A DNA stretch of 64,000 nt from Legionella_C sp048541585. GTDB lineage: Bacteria > Pseudomonadota > Gammaproteobacteria > Legionellales > Legionellaceae. Positions within the stretch are counted from its first letter, which is position 1. Every line of letters starts with the position of its first letter. Under the pieces are notes generated by a model. That model made no database searches and was not told the DNA's origin. It saw only the letters and a list, made by a program, of their open reading frames with translations. The translations under genes and the position numbers were made by a program. Below, piece by piece: positions 9,682-18,692 of this stretch. The stretch lies in contig NZ_CP183303.1 of NCBI RefSeq assembly GCF_048541585.1, positions 3,286,001 through 3,350,000 on the forward strand, given 5' to 3'.

Positions 9682-10698
9682 ATGATGAATAACCATGCCA
9701 TCACGTTTGATGATGTGTTATTAGTTCCTGCTTACAATCACCATGAATCTAGACGAGTTGTGGATACTAGTATGACGGACCGTTTAGGTAAACTTAGCTT
9801 ACAACTACCCGTCATTAGTTCCAATATGGATACCATTACTGAAAGTAAAATGGCTAATTTTATGTCCAGTAAAGGTGGTATCGGGGCACTACATCGGTTT
9901 TTAAGTATTGATGATAATATTGCTGAGTTTAAACGCTGTACAGGACCTGTATTTGTTTCTGTAGGTTGTAGTGAAGCCGAGTTGCAACGTGCTGAGGCAC
10001 TAAGAGATGCTGGTGCCGATTATTTTTGCGTAGATGTTGCGCATGCTCATGCTAAATATGTTGGTAAGACATTAAAAAGTCTACGTAAAATATTAGGAAC
10101 ACGTTGTATTATGGCTGGCAATGTTGCGACTTACGCTGGCGCTGATTATTTAGCATCTTGCGGTGCCGATATCATTAAAGCAGGTATTGGAGGCGGCTCT
10201 GTCTGTAGCACTCGAGTTAAAACTGGTTTTGGCATTCCTATGTTAACTTGTATTCAAGACTGTGCTCGCACTGATCGTTCAATTGTCGCTGATGGTGGTA
10301 TTCGTACTTCAGGTGATATTGTAAAAGCTTTAGCTTTTGGCGCTGATTTTGTCATGATTGGCGGAATGCTCGCTGGTACCGATCCAACACCAAGCGATAT
10401 TATTACTAAAGAAAATGGTGATAAAGTTAAACGGTATCGTGGTATGGCTTCTCGAGAGGCGCAAGAAGAGTTTTTAGGCCAAATGCATGAATGGAAGACG
10501 GCTGAAGGTGTAGCAACTGAAGTACCTTATCGGGATAATCAAGATGCTATTATTGCGGATATTGTCGGGGGATTACGCTCTGGCTTAACTTACGCCGGAG
10601 CAGATACTATTGCTGAATTACAACGTAAATTAAATTATGTCGTTGTTACTCAAGCTGGACGCATAGAAAGCTTACCGCATAAATTGATGGGCGTTTAA
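9682..10698 (+). CDS. guaC: GMP reductase
   Basis: 338 residues of IMPDH/GMPR barrel without CBS domains, which favours GMP reductase over IMP dehydrogenase. ITFDDVLLVPAYN starts the barrel, and GIGGGSVCSTRVKTGFG holds the catalytic Cys175. GGMLAGTDPTPSD and YRGMASREAQEEF match the GMPR flap region. It converts GMP to IMP with NADPH, for purine salvage. The start has tandem ATGs at 9682 and 9685 with GAGGA just upstream; either could be used. Confidence 0.93.
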   Translation: MMNNHAITFDDVLLVPAYNHHESRRVVDTSMTDRLGKLSLQLPVISSNMDTITESKMANFMSSKGGIGALHRFLSIDDNIAEFKRCTGPVFVSVGCSEAELQRAEALRDAGADYFCVDVAHAHAKYVGKTLKSLRKILGTRCIMAGNVATYAGADYLASCGADIIKAGIGGGSVCSTRVKTGFGIPMLTCIQDCARTDRSIVADGGIRTSGDIVKALAFGADFVMIGGMLAGTDPTPSDIITKENGDKVKRYRGMASREAQEEFLGQMHEWKTAEGVATEVPYRDNQDAIIADIVGGLRSGLTYAGADTIAELQRKLNYVVVTQAGRIESLPHKLMGV

Positions 10699-10764
10699 GT
10701 AAAAACCCTAAAGTAGATTTATGCTAGCACTGATTAAATAAGTAATAAATTAGGTGGTATCTTA

Positions 10765-10902
10765 AATCTTGACTGAAGGCTGAATTTAAGTATTGTTCGG
10801 ACTAACATGATATATAATGCGTACAGGATAGTCCTATATACACATTTGAATGCATTATTTTCGCTCAAATGTAACAAATACAGCCTTTCAGTATATAAGA
10901 TT
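10765..10902. repeat. Nested imperfect inverted repeat, possible small mobile or structured element
   Basis: Between guaC and the convergent gene, arms AATCTT..ACTGAAGGCTG (10765-10782) and CAGCCTTTCAGT..AAGATT (10881-10902) face each other. Inside are two further pairs: GGACTA/TAGTCC (10799-10804 and 10829-10834) and ACATTTGA/TCAAATGT (10842-10849 and 10865-10872). The layout suggests a MITE-like remnant or a transcribed structured element; no coding frame fits. Confidence 0.4.
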
Positions 10903-10928
10903 GAGTTGTTACTTAAATAATTAATTAC

Positions 10929-11549
10929 CTAAAGAGCAAGTACTTCTGGATTTGCTTCAACAAACTCTACAACTTGGCCTGCATCCATACCACCACCGCC
11001 ACCTAGAGCAGCATTTTGACTGCCTAAATCACTACTATATTGATCTAAAGGACCTTGCGAAGCCATATCCATAGAACCGCCTCCAGCACCACTATCCATA
11101 GCCATACCAGGATCTGCATCTAAAGAACTCTCTGAAGCTTCATCCTCAGTAGAGTCATTCTTCTTAGATTTATGCTTGGACTTTTTCTTAGAATCCTCTT
11201 CATCATCATCGTCATTACCAGGCAGAAAATAATCCATTATTATCATTTCAGCCGATTCTGAATCGTTACTTAAAGGTTCTCCATTGGCAAGCGAAGTCTC
11301 CTCATCTTCTTCTAAACCTACATCGTCTATTTCAGCTGAACTTAAAGCATCGCTCATACCGGCAAAATCAACACTGTCACCACCGGCTTGAGTGCCTCCT
11401 GGGCTATCGCCAAGGCTAGAATCACTACCCATACCAGCTGGACCTGGAGCGTCAGCTACACCTGCACTATCACCGCCCGCTGGGCTGTCACCTAAGCCAG
11501 GGCTACTACTAAAACCTGCCATTCCACCTGCTGGACTTAAATCAGCCAT
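10929..11549 (-). CDS. Acidic low-complexity protein rich in Gly, Ser, Asp and Ala
   Basis: 206 residues starting MADLSPAGGMAGF. The longer GTG start at 11558 overlaps the AAAGGTG ribosome site, so the ATG at 11549 is preferred. The N-terminal third is built from degenerate repeats around GDSPAGGDSAG; the middle is acidic (EEDEETS, NDDDDEED) and then switches to a Lys block, KKKSKHKSKK; Gly/Met-rich sequence follows, and the protein ends in the more ordinary AGQVVEFVEANPEVLAL. No signal peptide or membrane segment. I do not recognise it. It is largely disordered; the defined C-terminus could be a sorting or binding signal. Codon use is normal for the window and a clear ribosome site is present, so I take it as a real gene. 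Confidence 0.65.
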   Translation of the reverse strand: MADLSPAGGMAGFSSSPGLGDSPAGGDSAGVADAPGPAGMGSDSSLGDSPGGTQAGGDSVDFAGMSDALSSAEIDDVGLEEDEETSLANGEPLSNDSESAEMIIMDYFLPGNDDDDEEDSKKKSKHKSKKNDSTEDEASESSLDADPGMAMDSGAGGGSMDMASQGPLDQYSSDLGSQNAALGGGGGMDAGQVVEFVEANPEVLAL

Positions 11550-11712
11550 AGCAATCACCTTTGATTAATTATATGTACTACGTGTTATTAAACTAACACT
11601 ACTAAATAAATTGTATTAATATTTAAGTTAATATCAATTCTACGCTAATTAAGTTAATTATAAACCAAATTGACTTAAATTTTACAATTTTTTAGCAATT
11701 AGGGTTACTATA

Positions 11713-12564
11713 ATGCAACATGAAGATTTTCGCTGTATTTATATGGGTAAACAGCTATATACCATAAGTTTAAAAGATACTGATATAGTAGCGCCTATTA
11801 AGTTAACTAATGGCAAAGCGCAAAACGCACTTTTACTTTTGCATGGCTTTTCTTCCACACCTGGGGTCTATCGTTTTTTATTACCTTCCATTCGAGAGTA
11901 TTATGACTCATTAATCGTACCCGCTTTACCAGGTCATGCAGACAGTATTAAATCTTTCAGTCAATTAAGAGCACAGGAATTATTCGACTTTGCAGAACAA
12001 ACTTGCAAACTTTTAATTGAAAATTATGAGCATGTTGATGTATTAGGTTTATCTTTGGGCGGCCTATTAGCCTGTTATTTAAGTAGCAAATATAATTTAC
12101 GCCATCTTTACTTATTAGCTCCAGCCTTAGATTTAACATTAAATATAAAAAGTACTATGCGATTAATTCAATTTTTAAAGATATTAGGATTTGATAGTAT
12201 TCGCAGTGCCGCTGGTAATATGTACCTGTCTTCTAAACAACAACAAATATACCAACAAATGGTGCTAAAGGAAGGTTTTAATCTAGAAGAATTTAGAGGT
12301 GGTGAAATTGCTTATCGTCAAATACCTTTAACAACCAGCTTTGAAGTATTAAGATTTATTCAACAGTTTCAATTTATAGCTCCCACCTGCCCAACAGATT
12401 TGTTTTTAGGCGCTCATGATATGGTAGTCGATAGCCAGCAAGTTGCTAATCGTTTTAAAACCTGCTCCGAAGTCAACATACACTGGCTAGCTAACTCGTC
12501 ACATGTTCTACCATTAGATAATGATCTTCAAGACATTATTCAGTGTATTCAAGCTAATGCTTAA
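11713..12564 (+). CDS. Alpha/beta hydrolase, carboxylesterase/lysophospholipase-like
   Basis: 283 residues with the full alpha/beta-hydrolase set: oxyanion strand LLLLHGFSSTPG (41-52), nucleophile elbow GLSLGG with Ser114, acid FLGAHDMVVD with Asp236, and His264 in SSHVLPLD. The pattern (HGF, GxSxGG, SHVLPLD) matches bacterial carboxylesterases of the Est30/monoacylglycerol-lipase type. No signal peptide, so it is cytoplasmic. Substrate unknown, probably short acyl esters. It is separated by about 290 bp from the glycosyltransferase unit that follows and probably independent of it. Confidence 0.88.
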   Translation: MQHEDFRCIYMGKQLYTISLKDTDIVAPIKLTNGKAQNALLLLHGFSSTPGVYRFLLPSIREYYDSLIVPALPGHADSIKSFSQLRAQELFDFAEQTCKLLIENYEHVDVLGLSLGGLLACYLSSKYNLRHLYLLAPALDLTLNIKSTMRLIQFLKILGFDSIRSAAGNMYLSSKQQQIYQQMVLKEGFNLEEFRGGEIAYRQIPLTTSFEVLRFIQQFQFIAPTCPTDLFLGAHDMVVDSQQVANRFKTCSEVNIHWLANSSHVLPLDNDLQDIIQCIQANA

Positions 12565-12851
12565 ATTTTAAATTCAAAAGATATTACGGCCTATTTGCGA
12601 ACATAATTAAATCAATAATAGCGCAGATGAGTAACTTGAATCCTGGCAAACGATTTATTTGAAAAATGTTTGGACAAAAAATATTGAAAAAGCGCACGGT
12701 AGTCTTATAAATAAGCATTTTAAAATATTATTTTTGTTTGAGAGGTACCTAATATAGCCTTTGGAAAAGTGGGAGATGGGCGATTACTTAAATCATTGCT
12801 TATAATAAATTAAAGGAGAAGATAGCTTATCTAACTGACGGAGCAGTTTTA

Positions 12852-15110
12852 ATGAGCGATAAAAAAATAATTATATTATCTGAAGATAAGACCTTAGATA
12901 TTGCCCAGACTGAACCTTATTCAGTGCAATTTATCACTACATTAGATGAATTTTCTGCTAATGAATGTTTTTTATTAGGGATGCAGGTTAATAAACTTTC
13001 GTCTTGGACTTTGCTACAACAATTAAGAAAATTACCAAACGCCAAGCTTATTCCGCTTTTTTATATTGGTGAGATTGATGAGCGTCTTAGCTCACTATAC
13101 GATGGTCTTCTAGATAATAGGTCGATAGAAATTGCTGATCAAATAAATAAATGTATAACACAAATTTCAACCGTCTATAACCATGCGATTACCTACTGTG
13201 AAAAATTAATTTTAAATTATCTATTTACGCGCAAGGATTATTTATTAACAGGATTTATTGATTACCATGTTTCTTCTGCAATTGAATATCCATTAATACG
13301 TTTTTTAACACCAGAAAGTCAAGAACAGGATGGTTCTTCTCTCTTAGAAGCTATGGCCGAGGATGAACTAATAAAACCTTGCGCTATTAAAGGTGAAGTT
13401 CAAACCTGTCCATATTGTCATTCAATTGCTGTGGTTGGAAATGATATTATTCGTTGCAAGGCATGTAAAAGCACTTTATCAAAAATGGCTTTAAAAGAAG
13501 CCGATGATCTATCTTGCCCATACTGCCAAGGCCAATTAGAGCCTACAACTAAGCCTAATGAAATTCATTTGCCAGCCCCTTTTTATCAACGCACTTTAGA
13601 AAATCCTATTATCTGCCTGGATTGCAAAAAGCAATCTACACAGACTGAGTTAATTAGTAGGAAATGTTTTGCTTATAAAATTACACCTGAGGGTGAAAAT
13701 TTTGTGAGGGGCATTAATTTAGAACTTAGTTACCTAATTAGTGAAAAAGCTAATGTGCAGGCATTAGTAAACTTGACTAGTAATTTAAAGATTATACCTA
13801 CAGTAGCAGAACTTCCTAAACGTGGCTGTTTTGCTGTAATAATAGATTTAAGCCTTGACTGGCAAAATATACTCAAAGAATTACGTAGGCAAAATTATTA
13901 TCATTTAACTCCCATTTTTTATTTAGGTGAATTTACAGCTCAACCCGAATTAATACTTTTTGATGGCCCATTTAACACTAATTTTTTAGTTGTCGCTGCA
14001 GAAATAAATGAAAATATGCGCTCTTTACATTACAATGAAAATTATCAGGCTATTAATCATCATGAATGGCGTATACTAAGTTATTTATTTACTCGTCCTA
14101 AAAATAGCTTAATTCCTCTCTTAAATTATCAACTAACTGATGCTTTTCATTATCCTGTAATCGATTTATTCGAACAGGAAGAAAAAATAGATATTTGGGA
14201 GCATCTACAAGGCATGGCTACCCGCAGCCTTTTAAAGCAAGGAAAAATTATTAATGAAGTACAATCTTGCCTACATTGCCATGCAGGTTTATTAAATTTT
14301 ACTAGCAACTGTCCAAACTGTCATTCTGTTGATATCCGTGAGCAGCAATTTATTCACTGTTTTACCTGTGGCAATATTGGCCCGATTTCAGAGTTTATGC
14401 TGCGAGGACAATTACGCTGTAGCCGTTGTCACGTTAAATTAAGACACATTGGAATTGATTATGATAAACCGTTAGAAGATAAATTATGCCTAAATTGCAC
14501 TCAGTCTTTTTTTGAATATGAAGTTAATGTAACTTGCCTAGTTTGCAAAAAACAAACCCTTCCTCAAGATCTACTAACTAGAAAACTTTATGAATACCAC
14601 CTTGATCGGTATGGTAGTAATCTCGTTAAAGGAACGGAGCAAAGACTCTTTAGTAATGTGCCACAGCTTTTTAAATTTGTTGATTTTAATGCGTTTATGG
14701 CTCTTGTAAAATGGAATGTAAAAATGGCTAAACGTTTTAAAAATCTTTCCTTTAGTTTGCTAGCAGTTAATATTTTAAATCAAGATGATTTAATGTTGCA
14801 ATTTGGTTTAATAGAGGTAGAAAAATTATTATATGATCTTTTTGAAGGCCTACGCTCAATCTTTCGAGAAATAGATCTCTGCACTAAAGATGAAGATCAG
14901 CTTATTTTCTTCTTGCCAATGACCGATGAAAATGCCAATACTTTTATCATCAAAAAAATACAGAACTTTCTAGAAAAAACATGGCGCAAACGTGAACCTA
15001 AAATTAAAATCGGCTTAAGTTATATTTCATCTACAGAAATTATAAAACTAGATTTAAGTGAAGATTTATTGTTATCTGAATTACGAGGATGGGTAACCTA
15101 TGAACAATGA
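12852..15110 (+). CDS. Double zinc-ribbon regulator with degenerate GGDEF-like C-terminus
   Basis: 752 residues, soluble. Two homologous modules are visible: residues 1-290 and 300-590, each with a receiver-like alpha/beta segment (IPLFYIGEID; TPIFYLGEFT), a helical stretch with LSYLFTRP-type sequence, and a zinc-ribbon block. Cys pairs sit at 186/189, 202/205, 222/225 and 255/258, then 473/476, 487/490, 503/506, 523/526, 546/549 and 562/565. The second block contains CHVKLRHIGIDYDKP, which I associate with the TackOD1 output domain (from memory). Residues 625-745 resemble a GGDEF fold, but the signature position reads CTKDEDQLIFFLP, so no cyclase activity is expected. The last 11 bases overlap the glycosyltransferase gene. 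Likely a cytoplasmic regulator or scaffold for it; function is inferred from context. Confidence 0.8.
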   Translation: MSDKKIIILSEDKTLDIAQTEPYSVQFITTLDEFSANECFLLGMQVNKLSSWTLLQQLRKLPNAKLIPLFYIGEIDERLSSLYDGLLDNRSIEIADQINKCITQISTVYNHAITYCEKLILNYLFTRKDYLLTGFIDYHVSSAIEYPLIRFLTPESQEQDGSSLLEAMAEDELIKPCAIKGEVQTCPYCHSIAVVGNDIIRCKACKSTLSKMALKEADDLSCPYCQGQLEPTTKPNEIHLPAPFYQRTLENPIICLDCKKQSTQTELISRKCFAYKITPEGENFVRGINLELSYLISEKANVQALVNLTSNLKIIPTVAELPKRGCFAVIIDLSLDWQNILKELRRQNYYHLTPIFYLGEFTAQPELILFDGPFNTNFLVVAAEINENMRSLHYNENYQAINHHEWRILSYLFTRPKNSLIPLLNYQLTDAFHYPVIDLFEQEEKIDIWEHLQGMATRSLLKQGKIINEVQSCLHCHAGLLNFTSNCPNCHSVDIREQQFIHCFTCGNIGPISEFMLRGQLRCSRCHVKLRHIGIDYDKPLEDKLCLNCTQSFFEYEVNVTCLVCKKQTLPQDLLTRKLYEYHLDRYGSNLVKGTEQRLFSNVPQLFKFVDFNAFMALVKWNVKMAKRFKNLSFSLLAVNILNQDDLMLQFGLIEVEKLLYDLFEGLRSIFREIDLCTKDEDQLIFFLPMTDENANTFIIKKIQNFLEKTWRKREPKIKIGLSYISSTEIIKLDLSEDLLLSELRGWVTYEQ

Positions 15111-16431
15111 TCTTTATTATGAAGTTATCTATCATTTAATTTCTATCATTAAAAATGATGGAGAATTAAGCTTAGCCTTGCTTTTTTTTCCTTACGTTAT
15201 CCTTATGGAAATGCCTTTTAACATAATTATTATTCTTGCAAGTATTAGAAACTGGTTAAGGAGAGGAAATACAACACCTTACGGACTAAATAGTTACCCT
15301 TTAATTACAGTAATAATTACGTCCTATAATGAAAGCAAAGAAGAATTAAATATTACAATGCGCTCATTAGCCGAACAAAATTATCCAGGTAAAATAGAAA
15401 GTATTTTCATTTTTGATGGCGCAAATAATAATAAATTGAGTATTCGCTTTGCTGAAGAATTAATGTTGGCCTATAAAGGTATTCGTAATCGTGAATTTAG
15501 AATAGTTAAAAAATTCACTCGCGGCGGCCATGCTAATTCTATGAATTTAGGCTTAAGGTTAGCTAAGGGAAATATTTTTGTTATGCTGGATGCTGATACC
15601 TCTATTGATAATCAAAGCATTAGTTGGGCTGTACGCCACTTTAATGACCCCAATGTTATATGCGTTTCCGGCGCAGTTCGAGTCCGCAATTTTAAAGACA
15701 CAATATTAACTCGCCTACAAGCTATTGAATATATGCTTGGTATTCAACTTGGCCGCTTTGGCTTAAGCGAAGTTAATGCGGTAAATAATATTTCCGGTGC
15801 TTTTGGTATTTTTAAAACGGATTTTATACGAAGAATAGGCGGCTGGCTAAATGGTACAGCAGAAGATTTAGATTTAACATTACGAATGCATGCCTATAGT
15901 AGCCGCTATCCAAATTTAAAGATTGTCCATGAGCCGTATGCGGTTGCCTGGACAGCTGCTCCAAAAAAAGTTAGAAAACTATTGAAACAGCGCATGCGCT
16001 GGGATGGTGATTTGTATTACATTTTTGTGCGTAGGCACTGGCGCAAATTCAGCGGTCGCTTTTTAGGTCGTACAAAAAATATTTTTATGATTTGGTATAG
16101 CTTGTATTTTCAATTAACCTTGCCATTTATTATCCTCTTTTATACGATTTGGTTATTTCTCCATTATGATCTTGGCTTTTTGATTGCTATTAATAGTTTA
16201 ATTTATGCTTATTATTTAACAGTAGAAATTTTTTTATTTTTATTATTTCTTATTCTTGTTTCAGAACGGCCTAGACAGGATGCCAAGTTGTTTGGATGGC
16301 TGTTTCTTATGCCAATTTACTTGCAAATTATGCGCTTAGTTGCAGGCTATTTTATTATACGTGAGATGATATTTAAAACGCATAAAACATCAAGTATGGC
16401 TCCATGGTATATAATTAGAAAAACAAAATAA
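15100..16431 (+). CDS. Membrane-bound processive family 2 glycosyltransferase
   Basis: 443 residues. One or two N-terminal membrane helices (about 22-48) precede a cytoplasmic GT-A domain (68-310) with the processive GT2 residues: FDG Asp106, LDAD Asp164/Asp166, AED Glu255/Asp256 and QRMRW at 297-301. Three or more C-terminal helices follow (about 330-355, 360-388, 398-420). This is the layout of cellulose, hyaluronan, poly-GlcNAc and Alg8 synthases, which polymerise a UDP-sugar and extrude the chain. No PilZ domain is fused, unlike BcsA. Its start lies inside the preceding regulator gene, with AGGATGG as ribosome site, and an HlyD-type gene follows after 13 bp. Confidence 0.92.
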   Translation: MNNDLYYEVIYHLISIIKNDGELSLALLFFPYVILMEMPFNIIIILASIRNWLRRGNTTPYGLNSYPLITVIITSYNESKEELNITMRSLAEQNYPGKIESIFIFDGANNNKLSIRFAEELMLAYKGIRNREFRIVKKFTRGGHANSMNLGLRLAKGNIFVMLDADTSIDNQSISWAVRHFNDPNVICVSGAVRVRNFKDTILTRLQAIEYMLGIQLGRFGLSEVNAVNNISGAFGIFKTDFIRRIGGWLNGTAEDLDLTLRMHAYSSRYPNLKIVHEPYAVAWTAAPKKVRKLLKQRMRWDGDLYYIFVRRHWRKFSGRFLGRTKNIFMIWYSLYFQLTLPFIILFYTIWLFLHYDLGFLIAINSLIYAYYLTVEIFLFLLFLILVSERPRQDAKLFGWLFLMPIYLQIMRLVAGYFIIREMIFKTHKTSSMAPWYIIRKTK

Positions 16432-16444
16432 ATAATAAACTCTT

Positions 16445-17470
16445 ATGGGTATTTTTTTAAAAATAGAAAATAAACAGCCTTTAGCACCAATACCTTATAA
16501 AGCACCTGGCGTATCTAGGATGCGATGGTATTTGCTTGTTTTGCTTTTATGCTTACCTATGGGTTTCTTAATGTATAAATTCTTAAAAGAATTCCTCTTT
16601 GTTCAATTTAGTGGCTCGGTTGTTTATGATACTTTCTTAATTCGAGCCCCAGACGAAGGCTACATTCAGAATATGGCTGTTACAGATGGCCAGCCTGTTC
16701 GGCGAGGTGAGGTACTACTGCAAATGAGTTCGCCTAAACTAACTGGCAAATTAAATTATCTATTGAGTGAAAAATTCCGTATTAGTAACCTTATTAATAA
16801 TTTAAGAAACGCTAATCAAGCTGAACTCACCAATGCCTTAAAAGTAGCTGAGCAAGACATTATCGATAGTCAAAAAACTTATGAGAGATTTAAAAAATAT
16901 TTTAATGAAGGAAATTTAATTACACTTCAGTTAGAGGAGGCAAGGAAAAATTACTCAGCAGCTCAACAAAATTATTCTACCATTAAACAAAAAATTTCTG
17001 AGAATGCATTGCAGCATAATACATTATTGGAAGTTAATTATAATCGCCGTCTAGAAGAAATAAATAGTGAAATTAAATTAATTCAAGCGCAACTTAATAA
17101 TTTTATTATTCATGCACCGCAACAAGGCACTATCATGAATTCGGAAGCCCATGTTGGTGAGTATGTTCAAGTAGGTACAAACTTACTTACTGTAGTAACA
17201 GATAACAATTTAAAAATAAAAGCTTATATTGAACCTAAATATAGCTCTGTAGCCACATTTGGCAAAAAGGTCATGATTCAATTTCCGAATCGCGAAAAAA
17301 TTCCAGGTATTATTGTTAACTCGCCACGTTACGCGCAACAATTGCCATCTTCGCAATCGAATCCTTTAGCAACAAGAGAAAATAAGTTAGTCGCTATTAT
17401 TGCTCCAAAGCAGCCTGTACCTAAAGAATATCGCGTCTATGGCATTCCTGTACAAGTAAGCTTAGAATAA
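16445..17470 (+). CDS. HlyD-type membrane-fusion protein
   Basis: 341 residues: a short cytoplasmic N-terminus, one membrane helix (about 28-50), then a lipoyl-like half (DEGYIQNMAVTDGQPVRRGE near 70-90), a coiled-coil hairpin (about 100-210), the second lipoyl half (IHAPQQGTIMNSEAHVGEYV) and a beta-barrel end. Such adaptors span the periplasm for exporters; Alg44 plays this part beside the Alg8 synthase but carries a PilZ domain, which is absent here. Position directly after the glycosyltransferase suggests a synthase/export pair. No outer-membrane channel gene is next to it. The gene converges with the GIN-domain lipoprotein gene, ending 4 bp from it. Confidence 0.9.
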   Translation: MGIFLKIENKQPLAPIPYKAPGVSRMRWYLLVLLLCLPMGFLMYKFLKEFLFVQFSGSVVYDTFLIRAPDEGYIQNMAVTDGQPVRRGEVLLQMSSPKLTGKLNYLLSEKFRISNLINNLRNANQAELTNALKVAEQDIIDSQKTYERFKKYFNEGNLITLQLEEARKNYSAAQQNYSTIKQKISENALQHNTLLEVNYNRRLEEINSEIKLIQAQLNNFIIHAPQQGTIMNSEAHVGEYVQVGTNLLTVVTDNNLKIKAYIEPKYSSVATFGKKVMIQFPNREKIPGIIVNSPRYAQQLPSSQSNPLATRENKLVAIIAPKQPVPKEYRVYGIPVQVSLE

Positions 17471-17474
17471 TTTA

Positions 17475-18422
17475 CTATTTATTATAGCGAGTATACTCTT
17501 CAACAAATGGATTATTTAAATCACGCATATCTAGTACAGCGCCATCAAAAGCCATAAAATCCGTTTTCATATCTGGAATTTCATAGAAATAAATATCACT
17601 AGCATCGGTTGCTAAAGTATGTTGTCTTTTAGTGGCAAGTAATTCTGCAACTGCACGCTGATGCGTTTTTGCAAAAATACGTTTAGCACGTAAATAACGA
17701 CCTTTAAATTGCGCATAATCCCATAGCTCTAAATCTAGCTTATTTGCTATACCTGCTAACTGAATAATAGAGTGACCTTTGCCGCGAATAGTTAACCAAT
17801 CACTTTTTATCCAATGCAGGTTAATATTAGCATCACCACGTAACTTAAGCTCAGCCAGTTTGACAACCCCACTTAAATGAATAGTGGGATTTCCAGTAAT
17901 AGCAAACTGTAAATTAGAAGATTTAATACCTTGAATATTGATAGAGCCTGGCCCATGAACTTCAAGGCGACCTAGATTAATATTTCCGCCTAGATGAGTT
18001 TGGCCAGGATTGGTAATAAATAAATCTAGTAATCCTGACTTTAAATGCCGACCATTAATTGTACCATTCCCTTCATAAGAAAAAGTATTTAAATGGCGGG
18101 TGCGAATTTCCAGATTAATTGGCCCATGTTGGGGAAATGCATCTAATAGTGAAACAAATAATTTACCATTAGCGACAGGCGCAATGCTTATTTGCGCTAA
18201 ATCACGCGGATCACCACGTAAAATCACTTTTGATTTAGCATAACCTGTATGTAAACTAACGTTTATTTTACCGTGTACAAAGACATCATTGAAAGCAGGT
18301 AATACTCGTGTTTGCGTAGTTTTATTAACTGCAAGAGGTGTTTCTGGCGTAGCAACATATGTTCGAGTGCACCCTGCAAAAAATAATATTAGAAAAATTA
18401 ATATTAATGAGCGACTTAACAT
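17475..18422 (-). CDS. GIN-domain (DUF2807-like) lipoprotein
   Basis: 315 residues starting with a lipoprotein signal, MLSRSLILIFLILFFAGC, where Cys18 is the lipidated residue (FAGC box). The body is a regular right-handed beta pattern: FVHGKINVSLHTG, VILRGDPRDLAQISI, and repeated short strands with Gly and Asn turns, as in the putative auto-transporter adhesin head (GIN, DUF2807) family. Such proteins sit on the periplasmic side of the outer membrane or at the surface; no activity is known. Next to the polysaccharide unit but on the opposite strand. Confidence 0.82.
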   Translation of the reverse strand: MLSRSLILIFLILFFAGCTRTYVATPETPLAVNKTTQTRVLPAFNDVFVHGKINVSLHTGYAKSKVILRGDPRDLAQISIAPVANGKLFVSLLDAFPQHGPINLEIRTRHLNTFSYEGNGTINGRHLKSGLLDLFITNPGQTHLGGNINLGRLEVHGPGSINIQGIKSSNLQFAITGNPTIHLSGVVKLAELKLRGDANINLHWIKSDWLTIRGKGHSIIQLAGIANKLDLELWDYAQFKGRYLRAKRIFAKTHQRAVAELLATKRQHTLATDASDIYFYEIPDMKTDFMAFDGAVLDMRDLNNPFVEEYTRYNK

Positions 18423-18457
18423 ACGTTACTTGTCCATTTGAATTTATTTTCCTACAT

Positions 18458-18524
18458 TATACCCAAAATCCTTCAAAATGCGATTTGTGGCTCAAAACCT
18501 CGCATTTTGCAAAATTTGAGTATA
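18458..18524. repeat. Palindromic intergenic element
   Basis: Left arm 18458-18483 (TATACCCAAAATCC..AAAATGCGA) mirrors right arm 18500-18524 (TCGCATTTTGCAAAATTTGAGTATA), with an inner TTTG/CAAA stem. Both ends carry TATAC(T/C)CAAA. It sits between two minus-strand genes. The form is that of a REP or MITE fragment; a genome-wide copy count would settle it. Confidence 0.5.
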
Positions 18525-18692
18525 AACGAACTTAGATAAGCGCAAGTTTAATAGATATCTTGGGAAACTGCCATTGCCGGCCAGTCTCAAACGAGAAAAG
18601 CACTTCAAAATGCTCATTTACTCCCTGTAAGCTGCGCTTTTTTAGCGCCTTTCTCTTAATCTTGTCTCGTCACTTAAAGTTTTTGCAAAAAT

